A stretch of 64,000 nt of DNA, from NCBI RefSeq assembly GCF_001984155.1, contig NZ_MTQO01000033.1, forward strand, positions 124,001-188,000. The letters run 5' to 3'. A program made the position numbers and the translations under genes. Under the pieces are notes generated by a model. That model had not been told where the DNA came from, made no database searches, and saw only the letters and a program-made list of their open reading frames with translations. Positions 1 to 9,779 of the stretch are shown here, in pieces. Numbering within the stretch: the first letter of the stretch is position 1; each line of letters starts with the position of its first letter. The stretch comes from Actinosynnema sp. ALI-1.44. GTDB lineage: Bacteria > Actinomycetota > Actinomycetes > Mycobacteriales > Pseudonocardiaceae.

Positions 1-818
1 CTGTGTGCTGGAACCTGCCCACCACACACGTGTAACCCAACCGCACCTACAGCCACTCGATCCAGATACCGAGGCCGTATGGGGGTATAGCGTGCTGGCA
101 TGTTCGGATGGCTGGCACCCAACCGGAAGGGCTACTGCGCTTAACCGGGCAACGAGTTCCTCTTGTGGGTTCTGAGCTGGGCCGTTACGTCCTTAACATA
201 TGTGTGCGATGTGGGCGTCGAAGCCGTGATCTTCCTTCTGAAGATCACCCGTTCGGACGATCATTCTTCGGGTCAAGGGTGGCTGCTTCGCGGTGGGCAA
301 CTCCCGTTCGTGCACAGCGTGTGATTATGAACTGGCAAATCAACTAGACAAGATTATCTAGCAGTACGCCAGGCGCTGGACCCAGCGCCACCTCGACCTC
401 GTGGCGTTGATGGCTCCAAGAGCCACTCGGCTGCGGTGTCACCAGATGCAACGTCTTCGATGGTCGAAACACGTCGACGCTGGTCACAACTGGCGGGGTG
501 TCGTCCTCGATGGCGTCGTCATTGGCCAGCGCCTCATTTACAACGCGGCCGTCGCGTCTGCATTGAGTCCAATCATACTTCGAACTTGATCACGCGGTGA
601 CTGGGCACGCGACCCGCTATCTCAAGATCACACTGCGCTAATGTTGTATTGAGTAGACCAAATGGATTACCCCGAAGAGCGGTACAGCACTACGGCGGGC
701 GGCGAGACCCTGTATTCGAGACCGTCTCACAGAGGCTGGATATCGAGATCATCTTTGTGGTGTCTCCTGTGTCTAGCGTGAGCCGGATTGGGAAGGTCGG
801 AGAAATTGGAGAACTAGC
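1..818. other. No supported gene; leading intergenic stretch
   Basis: Only short open frames without family resemblance, periodicity or convincing ribosome-binding sites are seen. The last 20 bases hold a GGAG-type ribosome-binding site for the secreted-protein gene that follows. The base composition is less GC-rich than the operons further in, as in many decayed or recently acquired stretches. Confidence 0.5.
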
Positions 819-1358
819 GTGAAACGATGGAAGCATCGCATCTTCGTGGCTGGGTTAGTCGTGCTAATGGCAAGTTCGGGGACAGTGTCCGCACCTACGG
901 TAGCCGCCAGCAACGCGCGTACAACCGCCGCTACGGCAACATCGATATCGACGACGGGAGACGTTTTGCGTCTCGCACGAAAAAAAGAACATCACCCAAT
1001 CGGATCCCAGGGGACGTGGGTCACCGATAAAATAGGCGAGGGTGTTACCAGCTGTCCAATGCATAGATTTTGCGTATGGACAGGCGGTGAATACACTGGG
1101 CACGGATTGTCGATCGGTGGTATCTGGGATCGCTGCGAAGGTTGGAGCTGGCAGGGCACTGTTTGGGAGAACAGTGTTCGTTCTCTAAAGAACAATGCTA
1201 CCGGAGGAGTTTCTGTCTGGAACCGTCGACCTGTCAGCGGGGAGCACTATGAATGGCTCTACGACCTGGTGCCCGGCGCGTACTCTGGAAACTTTCCGCC
1301 GGGCAAATACGCCGACCTGATGGTCTACGATCCGAGCTATACCTGCAACATTCCCTAG
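819..1358 (+). CDS. Secreted small protein, possible peptidase-inhibitor I36-like
   Basis: The 179-residue product starts at a GTG preceded by TTGGAGAA at good spacing. It opens with basic residues and a hydrophobic stretch (about residues 8-30) ending in an Ala-rich segment, which reads as a Sec signal peptide. After a Thr/Ala-rich linker, the mature part (from about residue 65) has paired cysteines and aromatic, Gly-rich strands (CPMHRFCVWTGGEYTGHG and WENSVRSLKNNATGGVSVW). That pattern resembles secreted actinomycete proteins of the peptidase inhibitor I36/beta-gamma-crystallin-like group. The assignment is by pattern only. It stands alone on its strand, facing the end of the Tn554-like module. 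A different small exported beta-rich protein is possible. Confidence 0.55.
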   Translation: MKRWKHRIFVAGLVVLMASSGTVSAPTVAASNARTTAATATSISTTGDVLRLARKKEHHPIGSQGTWVTDKIGEGVTSCPMHRFCVWTGGEYTGHGLSIGGIWDRCEGWSWQGTVWENSVRSLKNNATGGVSVWNRRPVSGEHYEWLYDLVPGAYSGNFPPGKYADLMVYDPSYTCNIP

Positions 1359-1378
1359 GCAAATCGAGCCAGACAACC

Positions 1379-2014
1379 TCATTGACCGTTCGAACGGCTA
1401 ATTTCGCGGCTGGTATCAGCTTCAGCAGCCACCGGTAGCCCGGTTTCCGGGAGAAGTTGGGTCTCCAGGTCAGCGACTCGTTTGTCGAGGAACCGGGTGT
1501 TGTTCCGGGCTCCTTGCAGTCGTTCCTGAAGTCGCCTGTTGTCCTGCGTGAGCTGGCGGAACTTCTGTTTGAGGGTGGTGTTCTCGGTGACGATGCGTTG
1601 GATGCCGTCCTCAGGCAGGTCCTGCTCCAAGTCGCGAATCTTGCCCAAGTGCTGGCCGATAGTGGTGCGTTGCAAGGAGATCTCGTCGTTCGCGCGTCGG
1701 AGGGCGTCCTCGGCGTTGAGCGCCCGTTCCCGCCAGGACGCCGCGATTCCCGCGGCGTGCTCGGCCTGGTCCTGGACGCGTTGCCCTCTGGCTGCGGTGG
1801 CGGCCTCGTCCACAAGTTGGCGGGCAGCGGGATTCTGGTAGAGAAAGGTCCGGGAAACGTCGGCCCCGCGTGCGACGGCGGCGACGGTGATCTTCGCGCG
1901 TTCCTGTTGCATCCGGCGCAGAGTGTCGCGGATGCGGTCGAGCATCTTCTCGACAGCGCTCCGGCGGGCGTCGAGGGCAGCTGCGGTGCGGGTGGTGGCA
2001 GGCGGGGTGCTCAT
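1379..2014 (-). CDS. tnpC: TnpC-like coiled-coil transposition protein (DUF6262-type)
   Basis: The 211-residue product begins with an Ala/Arg-rich helix and a helix-turn-helix-like segment (KITVAAVARGADVSRTFLY, about residues 41-60). A long charged coiled coil follows (residues about 75-190, rich in E, R, Q and L). This is the usual make-up of the third protein of Tn554-type elements, which accompanies two tyrosine recombinases and affects orientation and efficiency of transposition. Its ATG overlaps the stop of the upstream recombinase by 4 nt (ATGA), so the three genes form one translationally coupled unit. Unlike its two partners the frame is intact. Confidence 0.75.
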   Translation of the reverse strand: MSTPPATTRTAAALDARRSAVEKMLDRIRDTLRRMQQERAKITVAAVARGADVSRTFLYQNPAARQLVDEAATAARGQRVQDQAEHAAGIAASWRERALNAEDALRRANDEISLQRTTIGQHLGKIRDLEQDLPEDGIQRIVTENTTLKQKFRQLTQDNRRLQERLQGARNNTRFLDKRVADLETQLLPETGLPVAAEADTSREISRSNGQ

Positions 2015-4632
2015 AGGGTCTGCTCCTCGACAGCAGGGTCATTGTCGCAGTCGTCGGTGGCGATACTGGCCAGGTCGGCGGCGCGGAAGTTGGTGCTCCA
2101 GACCCGGTGGAAGTAGTCCTGCGGACGGCGGAGGTCCATCGCCAGGGCCTCGTCGATAAGGCCGAGCCCGGCCAGCGCCTTCTCCAGCCCGGCGATCGCG
2201 CGGGCGGTGGGTTCGAAGACCTGGTGCAGGTAGTCGGCGGTGGCGTCATCCGGGGCGCGTTCGGCGATGGACCGCCACTGTTCCTGTTTGCGGCGCCAAT
2301 ACAACAGATCCGCGCCGGACAGCACGAACTTGTCGCAGTCACCGCAGTCCAGCTTCCACGGACACGCGCGCCCTGGACCACGGGTTGGAAGGTGCAGAAC
2401 CCGCCGTCGGCCGGTGTGCTGCGCCGGGAGACATCCAAGGCCAGCGCCATGGCTTCCTCGCGGGTGAGCGGGGTGGAGTCGCCGGAGAGCAGTTCGCCGG
2501 GATTGGGGGCGCCGGGGCCGGCGGCCCAGACGGCGTGCAGGACGTCTTCCAGGTCGGAGTGTGCGAGCTTGACGTAGTGCTCGGCCATGCGATCGCTGAT
2601 CTGTCCAAGGTAGCGGCGGATGTGGGCCAGGCTGGCACCGGCGCGGAGCAGGTTGGTCGCGAGCGTGTGACGGGCTTGGTGGGGCACGGCCTTGCCGAGG
2701 TCGAGTGTGTCCACCCAGTCGGTGAAGTTGCTGTAGAAGAACGTGTAGCTGATGGATTTGCGCTCGTTGGAGTTGCGGATATCGGTCGGGAACAAGGCGA
2801 TGGCGGATCGTTCGTCGGGAGTGGGCATCCGGCCGTGGCGGTGCTCGAAGCGAACCAGGGTTTTGCGGCGGCGCTCGTCGAGTCGGCTGTAGAGGGTCTC
2901 GGGGATGCGGATGCCTTCGTTGTAGTTGCCGACCTTGGTCTGGTCGTGCCAGAGCATCGGCAGGCCGCGGTAGCGGCCGATGCAGTCGAGGCGAAGCCGG
3001 AGAACCTCATTGCAGCGACGGCCGGTGAGCACGATGGCTTCCCAGATATCCCGCAGGCCTCGGTCTTTCGGGTCGTAGGTGTCGGCGAACTGGCGGAGGT
3101 TGGCCTCGTCTGCGAGTGCGTGCGCCAGTTCGTCGGGAAAAGGGTTTCGTGAACGCGCGGGCCGTACCGTGCCGAACGGGATCGCGGTGATGAACGCGGG
3201 GTCCAGGCCGATCTGTGCGGCGCGACCGGACTCCAGCGCGGTGTAGAGCAGCTTCCGCGCGTACTGGAAGACGACCCGGAGGGTGCCGTCGGTGACGGTG
3301 CTGGTGGAGCCGTCGCGGTGGGTCACGCCGAGGGAGTTGATGCCGTGTCGCGCTCGGTGTCGCTGGTCGACGACGAAGCGCTGGGCGTGCTCCTCGCGCA
3401 GCAGCGTGGGATCGTGTCCGCCGAGGGGCGCGTCGGTCTCCAGGAAGGCGCTCAGCTCGGTGCAGGCCCGGCGCAGGTACTCCAGCGGGCTGACGCTGCG
3501 TGGACAGTTCTCGGAACTCAGCCGCTCGGCGAGGTTGTCCCAGAGCATGTCGCGCAGCCACCGTTGGGAGACGTTTGGTCAGGTCAAAGTGGCTTTGCCT
3601 GGCGGGAAATCGTCGGCCAAAGTGGTCGGTTTCGATGTAGCCGGCTTCCCTGGTGTCGTGCGGGCTGTAGTAAATACATCGCAGCCCGCAGATGATCTGG
3701 TAGCTGATCGAGCGGCCGTGTGAGTCGATCTGCTTGCGGACGGCGGCGTTGCTGCTGTTGGTGGTGTCCAGTTCGATCAGCGACGTCAGCCGGAGTCGTC
3801 GGACTTGGTTGACCAGTCGTTGCAGGCTTGCCAGGTCCCAGGCTGATCGGCTTGCCATCTGGGCGTGGGCGTGCAGGCCCCACTGGAACTCTGCGCGTAG
3901 CAGCGGAGGCAACGCGACGAGATTCAGCACGCCGAGGCGATAGACCGGATCGGCGTTCACGCGCCAGTGCTGGAACGCGGCCTCGTCGTCACAGACGATG
4001 GGGATAGGCAGGCCGCGCAGGTCCCGGCGCCGTGACCAACGGACTGGCAGTCGCGCCCCGCCAGGACTCCCTTCTCGTCGATACCGGTCTCGGTGCATGT
4101 CACACAGGCGCAGCGGCGAACAGGCCAGGTCACGGCAGACCGTGACGGTGCACGGGCCGAACCCGGCGAGCGGAGTCTGGTCGCTCAGCCAGGAGGTGAA
4201 GTCCGCGACGGCCGGCTTGCTTGTCTTGAGATGCTCCCAGGTGCTCCGGTGATATTCACAGAGTCCGGTGGGGTGGTGGCTCACCGGGCGGTCCGGGCAG
4301 ATCCGACACGTTCCCACGTCAAGTCCGAGCGCGGGAGTCAGCGGTGTGGCTGTGCGGCAGAACTCCGCCATGGTCGTCGCGTTCGTCGCCTTGGCAATCG
4401 TCCACTGCGCGGTGTGGCTCTCGCAGAGCAGAACACCTACTCGCCGGACCCGCGTGCAGCCCGCCACGGTGCAGCCCCAGCCGTACACCGGGTGGTCTCT
4501 CGGGATCTTGATGAGGTCGGCCCGGTAGATCGGGTCGAACCCGGGAGCCTCGATCAGCGCGGCCATCAGTTCCAGCCGGTCACGTTTGATCCGGCTGCCG
4601 CCATCGTTGGGCAGCACCGTCAAGGGGATCAC
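2011..4632 (-). pseudogene. tnpB: TnpB-like tyrosine recombinase of a Tn554-like element, two frameshifts
   Basis: The gene starts at a GTG that overlaps the stop of the upstream recombinase (GTGA). The N-terminal part is rich in Cys/His pairs (CTVAGC, CESH, CRIC, CEYH, CDMH), suggesting zinc ribbons. The reading then jumps frame near 3567-3575, where HFDLTKR should continue into QRWLRDMLWDN. The middle frame carries the recombinase core: GRRCNEVLRLRL for the first Arg, HQARH, and a C-terminal HYVKL Tyr. A second jump near 2360-2371 moves from GFCTFQPVVQGAR into CPWKLDCGDC, and the last 104 residues lie in a third frame. Joined, the product would be about 850 residues. The preserved 4-nt overlaps at both ends argue for recent mutation or indel errors in the assembly rather than old decay. 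Confidence 0.75.
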
Positions 4633-5808
4633 GCCTGCTCACCCCACACCGTGTTCAGGGCCGCGACGAACGCGGGGTCGTGGACGTCGACGTGGCCGTA
4701 GATCACATCGACCGTGGTCGCCGATGCCCAACCACCAGCATCACGCGCCATGACCGTGTTGCCGCCGGAGGCGTCCAGCACGCTGGTTGCGAACCCGTGA
4801 CGCCACTGGTGCGGGTGGATTCTGCCGAGATCCAGCCGAATCCCGGCGCGGCGCAGCATGCCGCGCGCCGCCGCGGTGGCCCACGGTTGGCCGCGGCGCG
4901 GCCCGTGCATCTGGACCAGGAGCATGCCGTGCTCGGCGTCGCGCGGGTACTCGGTGGTCATGTACTCGAAGTAGGTGTGGATCATCGCGGGGCTGACGCG
5001 ACGGACCAAACCGCCGTGCAGCACGCCGTGCTCAATCGTCCATGGGTGTTTCACCTTGGCTCGCGCCCGGTTCGGGTTGAGCTCGCGGTGGCAGAGGTGC
5101 ACGTGCGCCGTCCGGCACTCGCCGCAGGCGGATCCCTCGCGCAGGTGCAGGTCGATCAGGTGCAGTCCGCAGAGTTCGCCGATGCGGAAGCCGCCGTCGC
5201 CCAGCCAGGTCACCACCATCCGGTCCCGGGGCGGTCGGCAACGTGGCCACTAACTGCCCGCGGGCGCCTTCGGGCGGCAACTTCGGATGCCGTCGACGCA
5301 CCGTCCGGGCCGGGGTCAGCGGATTGGACGGCATCCTGGTCAACGTGTGGCCCAGGAACGCGCGGCGGCGGTCGGCTTTCGTGGGCAGCCGGTCTTTCTT
5401 AAACGCCTCCGCCAGGTCCTGGTTGACCTCCCGAGAGCCCTGATAGAGGTAGAACCCCTTCAAGCACGCGGCCGCCGTTTGCAGGCTGCGCTCGCCGTAG
5501 GGGCGCTTGCCCAGTCGCCACGGCCGGCCGAACGGACCGGCGTACTCCGCGCCGACCGCCGCCATGTACCGCTGCACGTCCCGCAACGCCGCCGTGTCCG
5601 CGCTCAGGCCCTCAAACTCCAGCCACCGCAAGTGATCCACCAGCAGATACGCGTACGTCCGGTCCGTCCCGCCCGCGCACGTACGCAAGAACCCGTCCGG
5701 CATCCGGTACAGCGAGCCGTCCGGCCACACGATCGTGTACTCCCGGCGGCCGTTGCCCCGAATGATCTCCTGCACCCGGATATCGCCCACAACCAGCCGC
5801 CCAGCCAC
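4629..5808 (-). pseudogene. tnpA: TnpA-like tyrosine recombinase of a Tn554-like element, frameshifted
   Basis: The N-terminal SAM-like core-binding half (from MAGRLVVGDIRVQE at 5808) and the catalytic half lie in different frames. The switch is at a G/C homopolymer at 5228-5231. Removing one base joins the VATLPTA segment to RDRMVVTWLGDGGFRIGEL and gives a continuous protein of about 390 residues. The catalytic residues are present: Arg in FRIGEL, HQWRH, and Tyr in VIYGH. The family cuts and rejoins DNA through a 3'-phosphotyrosine intermediate. It is the first gene of the tnpA-tnpB-tnpC unit. One extra base in a homopolymer could be an assembly error, so the gene may be functional in the organism. 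Confidence 0.75.
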
Positions 5809-6321
5809 GCGCCCTCCGCCTTGCTACGAACATCCCGCACAGGACGTTCAAGATCGGTTAGGCGGGCAAGCTAACGCACATGCAGACGGCCCACAAACGT
5901 CGCGAACACCGCGGCAGTAGGTCGGTAAACTGCCGCAACTGTGGAGGACTCGGTCGCGTCCCGAATGGCTGCCCTTTCTGCGAAGACCAGGGCATCTTGC
6001 GACGACCGGCCCGCGCCAGTCCAGGGCCAGGTCGACGCCATGAAGCCAGCGGCCCGCGACAGCGGATACAGCGAGTTCCTGCACCGAGCCCTGGCCTGGT
6101 CGGGCTACACACCCGATCAGGATGGCTTCGGCGAGGTGTCGGCTGGTATACCGGCCCGCCGCAGTCGTCATCGATGGGTCGTCCTACGCTCCAGTTCCGC
6201 TGAGCACGCTCTGAGGGACCAAAGCCTCGTGGTGGTGGAGACCGCCATCGAGGGTTTGATCGGGACACAGACGGCCGGAAGTCGGGCAAGCCGCCAGCCG
6301 AGCAGGATCCTGCTGAGAGGT
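5809..6321. other. Intergenic stretch, upstream of the recombinase operon
   Basis: No convincing gene is seen in these 513 bases, which separate the start of the recombinase operon from the end of the anti-sigma gene. Short frames exist on both strands but lack family features. One end of the Tn554-like element should lie here, but I could not identify a junction or attachment core by eye. Confidence 0.4.
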
Positions 6322-7257
6322 TCAGAGGGCGAAACGTACCTGGATAGTGGTGCCGTGCGGGGACGTGTGCATCCGCACCAGATCGGCCAGGAGGTTGACC
6401 ATCAGGACACCCCTGCCACGGAACTGGTCCGGCGCCGCGGGCCGGCGGCCGATGAGGGGGTCGGTGACCTGTCCTTCGTCGAAGACCTGACAGACGAGGT
6501 CGCCGTCGGCGGCCCACAGGTGAACGATCCCAGTGCCAGCACCGTGTTCGACACTGTTGGTGGCCAACTCCATCACGACGAGCACCAGGTCGTCGACACG
6601 GGGACCGGCGAGTCCGAGTCGCTGGGCGTGCTGGACGGCGAATGGCCGCAGCATCGCGAGCGTGGCCACGTCAAAATCCTGGCCGATGCTGTTCGGTGGT
6701 GCCAGGAGCGGCTGGTTGTAGGAGGCCACGATGTGATCAGGGGCGTAGGCGTCGCTGTCTCGTTGGCCGGAGGCGTCGATGAGGACGGGGTGGGTGGCCG
6801 CCGCGTCGGCGATGACTTCGGGTGGGAGCGCATCGCTGTCGTACGGGCACAGGATGGACACTGCCCGGCCGGTGAAGGCGAGGTTGATCAGGGCTTCGTG
6901 TTGGACGCAAGCCGGATACTCGGTGGCCGATCGTCCGTCCCAGATCGGTTCGCCGATGATCCGCACCCGGCTGCCGCTGTGCTGGTCGGCGAAGGCACGG
7001 AGCACGCCAGGGATGATCCGGCCGGGGTTGCGGCCGACGATCGTCATGTCGAGGAAGTCAACCTGCCGGGCGGCATCACCGAGCTCGGCACGCAGCAGGT
7101 CCAGTTGAGGTCCGGGCACGGCCACCGCCACCGGCTCGCCCGCGGCGAGCCCGCCGGTGATGAACGGGATCGTCCCGGCGAGGTACTCGCTGTCATCCCG
7201 GTAGAACAAGGCTGGGTGCGCGAAAGGTTCGGCCACGGGGCGGGTCGCGGTGCTCAT
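6322..7257 (-). CDS. MEDS domain-HATPase anti-sigma/regulatory kinase (RsbA-like)
   Basis: The 311-residue product has two parts. Residues about 10-185 form a MEDS/DcmR-type sensory domain (HPALFYRDDSEYLAGTIPFI at the start, GRSATEYPACVQHEALIN and CPYDSDALPPEV further on). Residues about 190-311 form an RsbW/SpoIIAB-like GHKL ATPase with an N-box (ELATNSVEHGAG) and a G-box (FRGRGVLMVNLLA). Such proteins bind or phosphorylate anti-anti-sigma factors in partner-switching control of alternative sigma factors. The gene overlaps the upstream STAS gene by 4 nt, so the two are made together and probably act as a pair. No sigma factor gene is adjacent. Confidence 0.85.
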   Translation of the reverse strand: MSTATRPVAEPFAHPALFYRDDSEYLAGTIPFITGGLAAGEPVAVAVPGPQLDLLRAELGDAARQVDFLDMTIVGRNPGRIIPGVLRAFADQHSGSRVRIIGEPIWDGRSATEYPACVQHEALINLAFTGRAVSILCPYDSDALPPEVIADAAATHPVLIDASGQRDSDAYAPDHIVASYNQPLLAPPNSIGQDFDVATLAMLRPFAVQHAQRLGLAGPRVDDLVLVVMELATNSVEHGAGTGIVHLWAADGDLVCQVFDEGQVTDPLIGRRPAAPDQFRGRGVLMVNLLADLVRMHTSPHGTTIQVRFAL

Positions 7258-7568
7258 GCGGCAACAACCTTGATAGTGGGGACGTTCGGCCAGAATAGCC
7301 GCAGAACGCGCTGGAAGAGCGGTGATTGGCCGTGTACCACGACATGCCGTCCCGCCGGCAGGCTGCGGGACGCGTGCACGAGTTCGGACACCCCACCGCA
7401 GTCGATGAAGTCCAACTCGGCGACGTCCAGGTGGATGTCACCGTCGATGTCGGTCATCACCCGCAAAGCCTGCCGCCATTCGCCACGAGTGGTCAGGTCG
7501 ACCGCGCCGGAGACTTTCAGACCGGCTGGATCATCGACCGTGATGACGCGCAATGACAGATCGGACAC
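7254..7568 (-). CDS. STAS-domain anti-anti-sigma factor
   Basis: The frame encodes a compact STAS fold of about 104 residues (VSDLSLRVITVDDPAGLKV through PNVPTIKVVAA), with a conserved loop LDFIDCGGVSELV. In SpoIIAA-type proteins this loop carries the phosphorylatable Ser/Thr. Here the position reads D-C-G-G, so phosphorylation on the usual serine is doubtful. I placed the start at GTG 7568 because the upstream in-frame extension to 7796 looks non-coding, but the ribosome-binding site is weak and the start is uncertain. Its stop overlaps the ATG of the HATPase gene, pointing to a partner-switching pair. Confidence 0.7.
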   Translation of the reverse strand: MSDLSLRVITVDDPAGLKVSGAVDLTTRGEWRQALRVMTDIDGDIHLDVAELDFIDCGGVSELVHASRSLPAGRHVVVHGQSPLFQRVLRLFWPNVPTIKVVAA

Positions 7569-7874
7569 GGTCTCATCATAAAGAACCCCCAACCGTTTGC
7601 CGGAGCGGCTCGTGTGGACGCGGCGCGGCGCGCCGTTCGCGAGGGGCGCTGAGGAAGCACCTTCAAACTTCTCATGCCCGACGTTACATAAAATCTGCGA
7701 TGGCTGATGCAAATATTCTGCACGCTTGAGTATGGGCTTCTTCTCGTACCGAGAGGGAGAACTGATGTGCGTTGAACGGTGTCGAACTGCAGTCAACGGC
7801 AGTGAATGGAACCGGTTTGTGCTGGGGTTTCTTGATTTCTGCTGGTAATGGTCCTTTGGGCCACACTGCCGCGC

Positions 7875-9779
7875 TCATCGTGTCGTGGGCTCGAGTTCGC
7901 CCCCTGCGCGTCGTGACTTGGCCCGGTAGTGAAGGCCGATGCCAAGGCCGGTGATCAGCATGGTGAGCCCGAGGCAGATCATGGCGGTGATCGCGGGCCA
8001 CTGGAGATGCTGGGGCAGGTGCAGCGCCAGAAACCAGGATGGCGTGATCTGGCCGGTGGTCAGCATGAGCGCGGGCACGATGCCCTGGGCGGCCAGGGGT
8101 ACCCAGCACAGGACCAGGCTCGCGACGACGTAGACACGCTGGCCGTTCGGAGCCAGGTGGAGGCCGAGTTTCTCCAGGTGCGGTTCAGGCTTCGGCAGGG
8201 AAGACTTTTGCGGTTTCCAGGCCGGGGCCGGTCGCTTTCGTCGGGGCGAGACGCCGGTACGCAGATACTGGAGCAACTCCGGCGCGCTCGATTCGAGCTT
8301 GGCCGCGGCCCACCGTCCCAGTAGCCAGGCCAGCAAAGTGCCGCCGGCCAAGCCCACGACCGGCCCCGCCCAGACCGGCCCCAGCCGTGCCGTGAAATAG
8401 GCGGGGGCGGTGGTCGCCGCGCTGAGGATCAGCACCATCAGGACCTGCGCGAAGTCGGTACCGTTCTCCAGCAGGTTGCCGCCCCGGAGCCGCGGATCGG
8501 TCATGGGTACCGGCCTCAGCACCGACACCAGCACGGTCACGCCCGCACCGCCGCCCAGCAGCGCGGGAAGTACCGTGGCCAGCCAGGGCCAAAGGCCGTA
8601 TTCGCCGGTGAAGACGACCATCGCGATGGTCAGGACGAGTGTCGCCGGCGCGGTGACCAGCAACCAGGCGAGCTGGCGGCCGCGTACATCGTGGCGGGCG
8701 GAACCGGGGATCATCAGTCTGCCCCACAGCTCGGTGCCGTCCTCGCCATAGAGGTTGGCGGAGATCGCCGCGACCCACAGCGCGAACACCAGGCCGGTCC
8801 ACGGCAGGAAGATCGACGCGCCGACGGCCAGCGGCAGCAGGCAGAACACCAGGGCGTAGCACAGGGCGAAAACCAGGTAATGAAAGCGAAGCAGGTCTCG
8901 AGACCAGGTTCGCAGCTCCCGGGCGACGACCGCGGTCACCGGGCCCCTGGCCCAGTCGCCGGAGGACATCCGGACCGGACGTCCGCTCGCGCGACGGGTG
9001 GCCAGCCGTCGCTTCAACAGACCTGCCCAGCCATACCAGCAAAGCAATCCGAGCGCCACCAACCCCGCCAGAACGGCGGCCACGGTCGGCCAATTCCCCT
9101 GCGCGGCGGCGCGCACGGCCAGCAGTCCCCAGCTTGAAGGCAATGCCGTCAACCACGCGGAGAAAGAATCCGGGAAGCCGGTGCGCAGAGCGGACTGTGC
9201 CAGCGGCGAGAGCACCCAGCTCGAATGCAACCCGGCCAAGATCGCGGCGCTGACGAGAGCGGCTAGCGCCGCACCCACCTTGGAGCGCATGACCTGGCCG
9301 AGCACCGCGGTGATCAATCGGGAGGCCAGCACGCACACCGACAGCTGGAGGACGACCGCGAGCACGCCGACCACCGTGGCCGCGGCACCAAGCCCTGTCT
9401 TGACCGACGCAACCACCAGCGCGGAAAAGGCGACGAGCGTGACCAGCGGGCCCACGCCGACGAACGACGACGCCGCCATCCCGGCCGCCAGACGGCGTGG
9501 TGTCAACGGCAACAGCGAGAACTGTTCGGGCCGCAACGTCTCGTCACCGCCGCCGAAAAGCGCCGGGCCCAGCAGCCACCCGGCCGTCCAGAGTGCGAAT
9601 CCTGCTCCCAGCACATCGAAGCGCAGTGACGTGACCGGGTAGTCGCGTCCGGCGAGCAAGATCAGGCCCGCCGCGAGCGTCAGCCCGGCCACGGCGCCCG
9701 TGACCAGCCGGACGGCGCGCTGGCCGTTCATGGAATTCCGCAGCACGGCCAATTTCATCCGGATCAGGAGGACAGCCAC
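7875..9779 (-). CDS. ABC transporter permease, large polytopic
   Basis: The 634-residue product has a dozen or more hydrophobic segments spread over its whole length, for example VRLVTGAVAGLTLAAGLILL near the N-terminus and ITAMICLGLTMLITGLG near the end. Charged loops and a basic stretch (RRKRPAPAWKPQKSSLPKP) lie before the last membrane bundle. This is the pattern of ABC-2-like exporter permeases found in actinomycetes. I chose GTG 9779 because GGGAGAG lies 6 nt upstream. This start overlaps the ATPase gene by 16 nt, as expected for coupled subunits; ATG 9758 is the alternative. The exported substrate is not evident. Confidence 0.8.
   Translation of the reverse strand: MAVLLIRMKLAVLRNSMNGQRAVRLVTGAVAGLTLAAGLILLAGRDYPVTSLRFDVLGAGFALWTAGWLLGPALFGGGDETLRPEQFSLLPLTPRRLAAGMAASSFVGVGPLVTLVAFSALVVASVKTGLGAAATVVGVLAVVLQLSVCVLASRLITAVLGQVMRSKVGAALAALVSAAILAGLHSSWVLSPLAQSALRTGFPDSFSAWLTALPSSWGLLAVRAAAQGNWPTVAAVLAGLVALGLLCWYGWAGLLKRRLATRRASGRPVRMSSGDWARGPVTAVVARELRTWSRDLLRFHYLVFALCYALVFCLLPLAVGASIFLPWTGLVFALWVAAISANLYGEDGTELWGRLMIPGSARHDVRGRQLAWLLVTAPATLVLTIAMVVFTGEYGLWPWLATVLPALLGGGAGVTVLVSVLRPVPMTDPRLRGGNLLENGTDFAQVLMVLILSAATTAPAYFTARLGPVWAGPVVGLAGGTLLAWLLGRWAAAKLESSAPELLQYLRTGVSPRRKRPAPAWKPQKSSLPKPEPHLEKLGLHLAPNGQRVYVVASLVLCWVPLAAQGIVPALMLTTGQITPSWFLALHLPQHLQWPAITAMICLGLTMLITGLGIGLHYRAKSRRAGGELEPTTR

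Noticed and set aside
108-589. Two short open frames (79 and 62 residues) at the left edge
   Set aside because: They have no ribosome-binding site or family resemblance.
1611-2338. C-terminal 240 residues of the long frame running to 1611 on the minus strand
   Set aside because: After the frameshift this part is an Arg/Pro/Ser-rich out-of-frame reading over the tnpB end and tnpC.
5941-7581. 546-residue open frame on the plus strand over the anti-sigma/STAS genes
   Set aside because: It is antisense to two genes with clear family motifs, has no recognisable domain, and long antisense frames are expected at this GC content.
7569-7796. N-terminal extension of the STAS protein to 180 residues
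   Set aside because: The added sequence is low in structure, unlike STAS proteins, and the region is probably the promoter.
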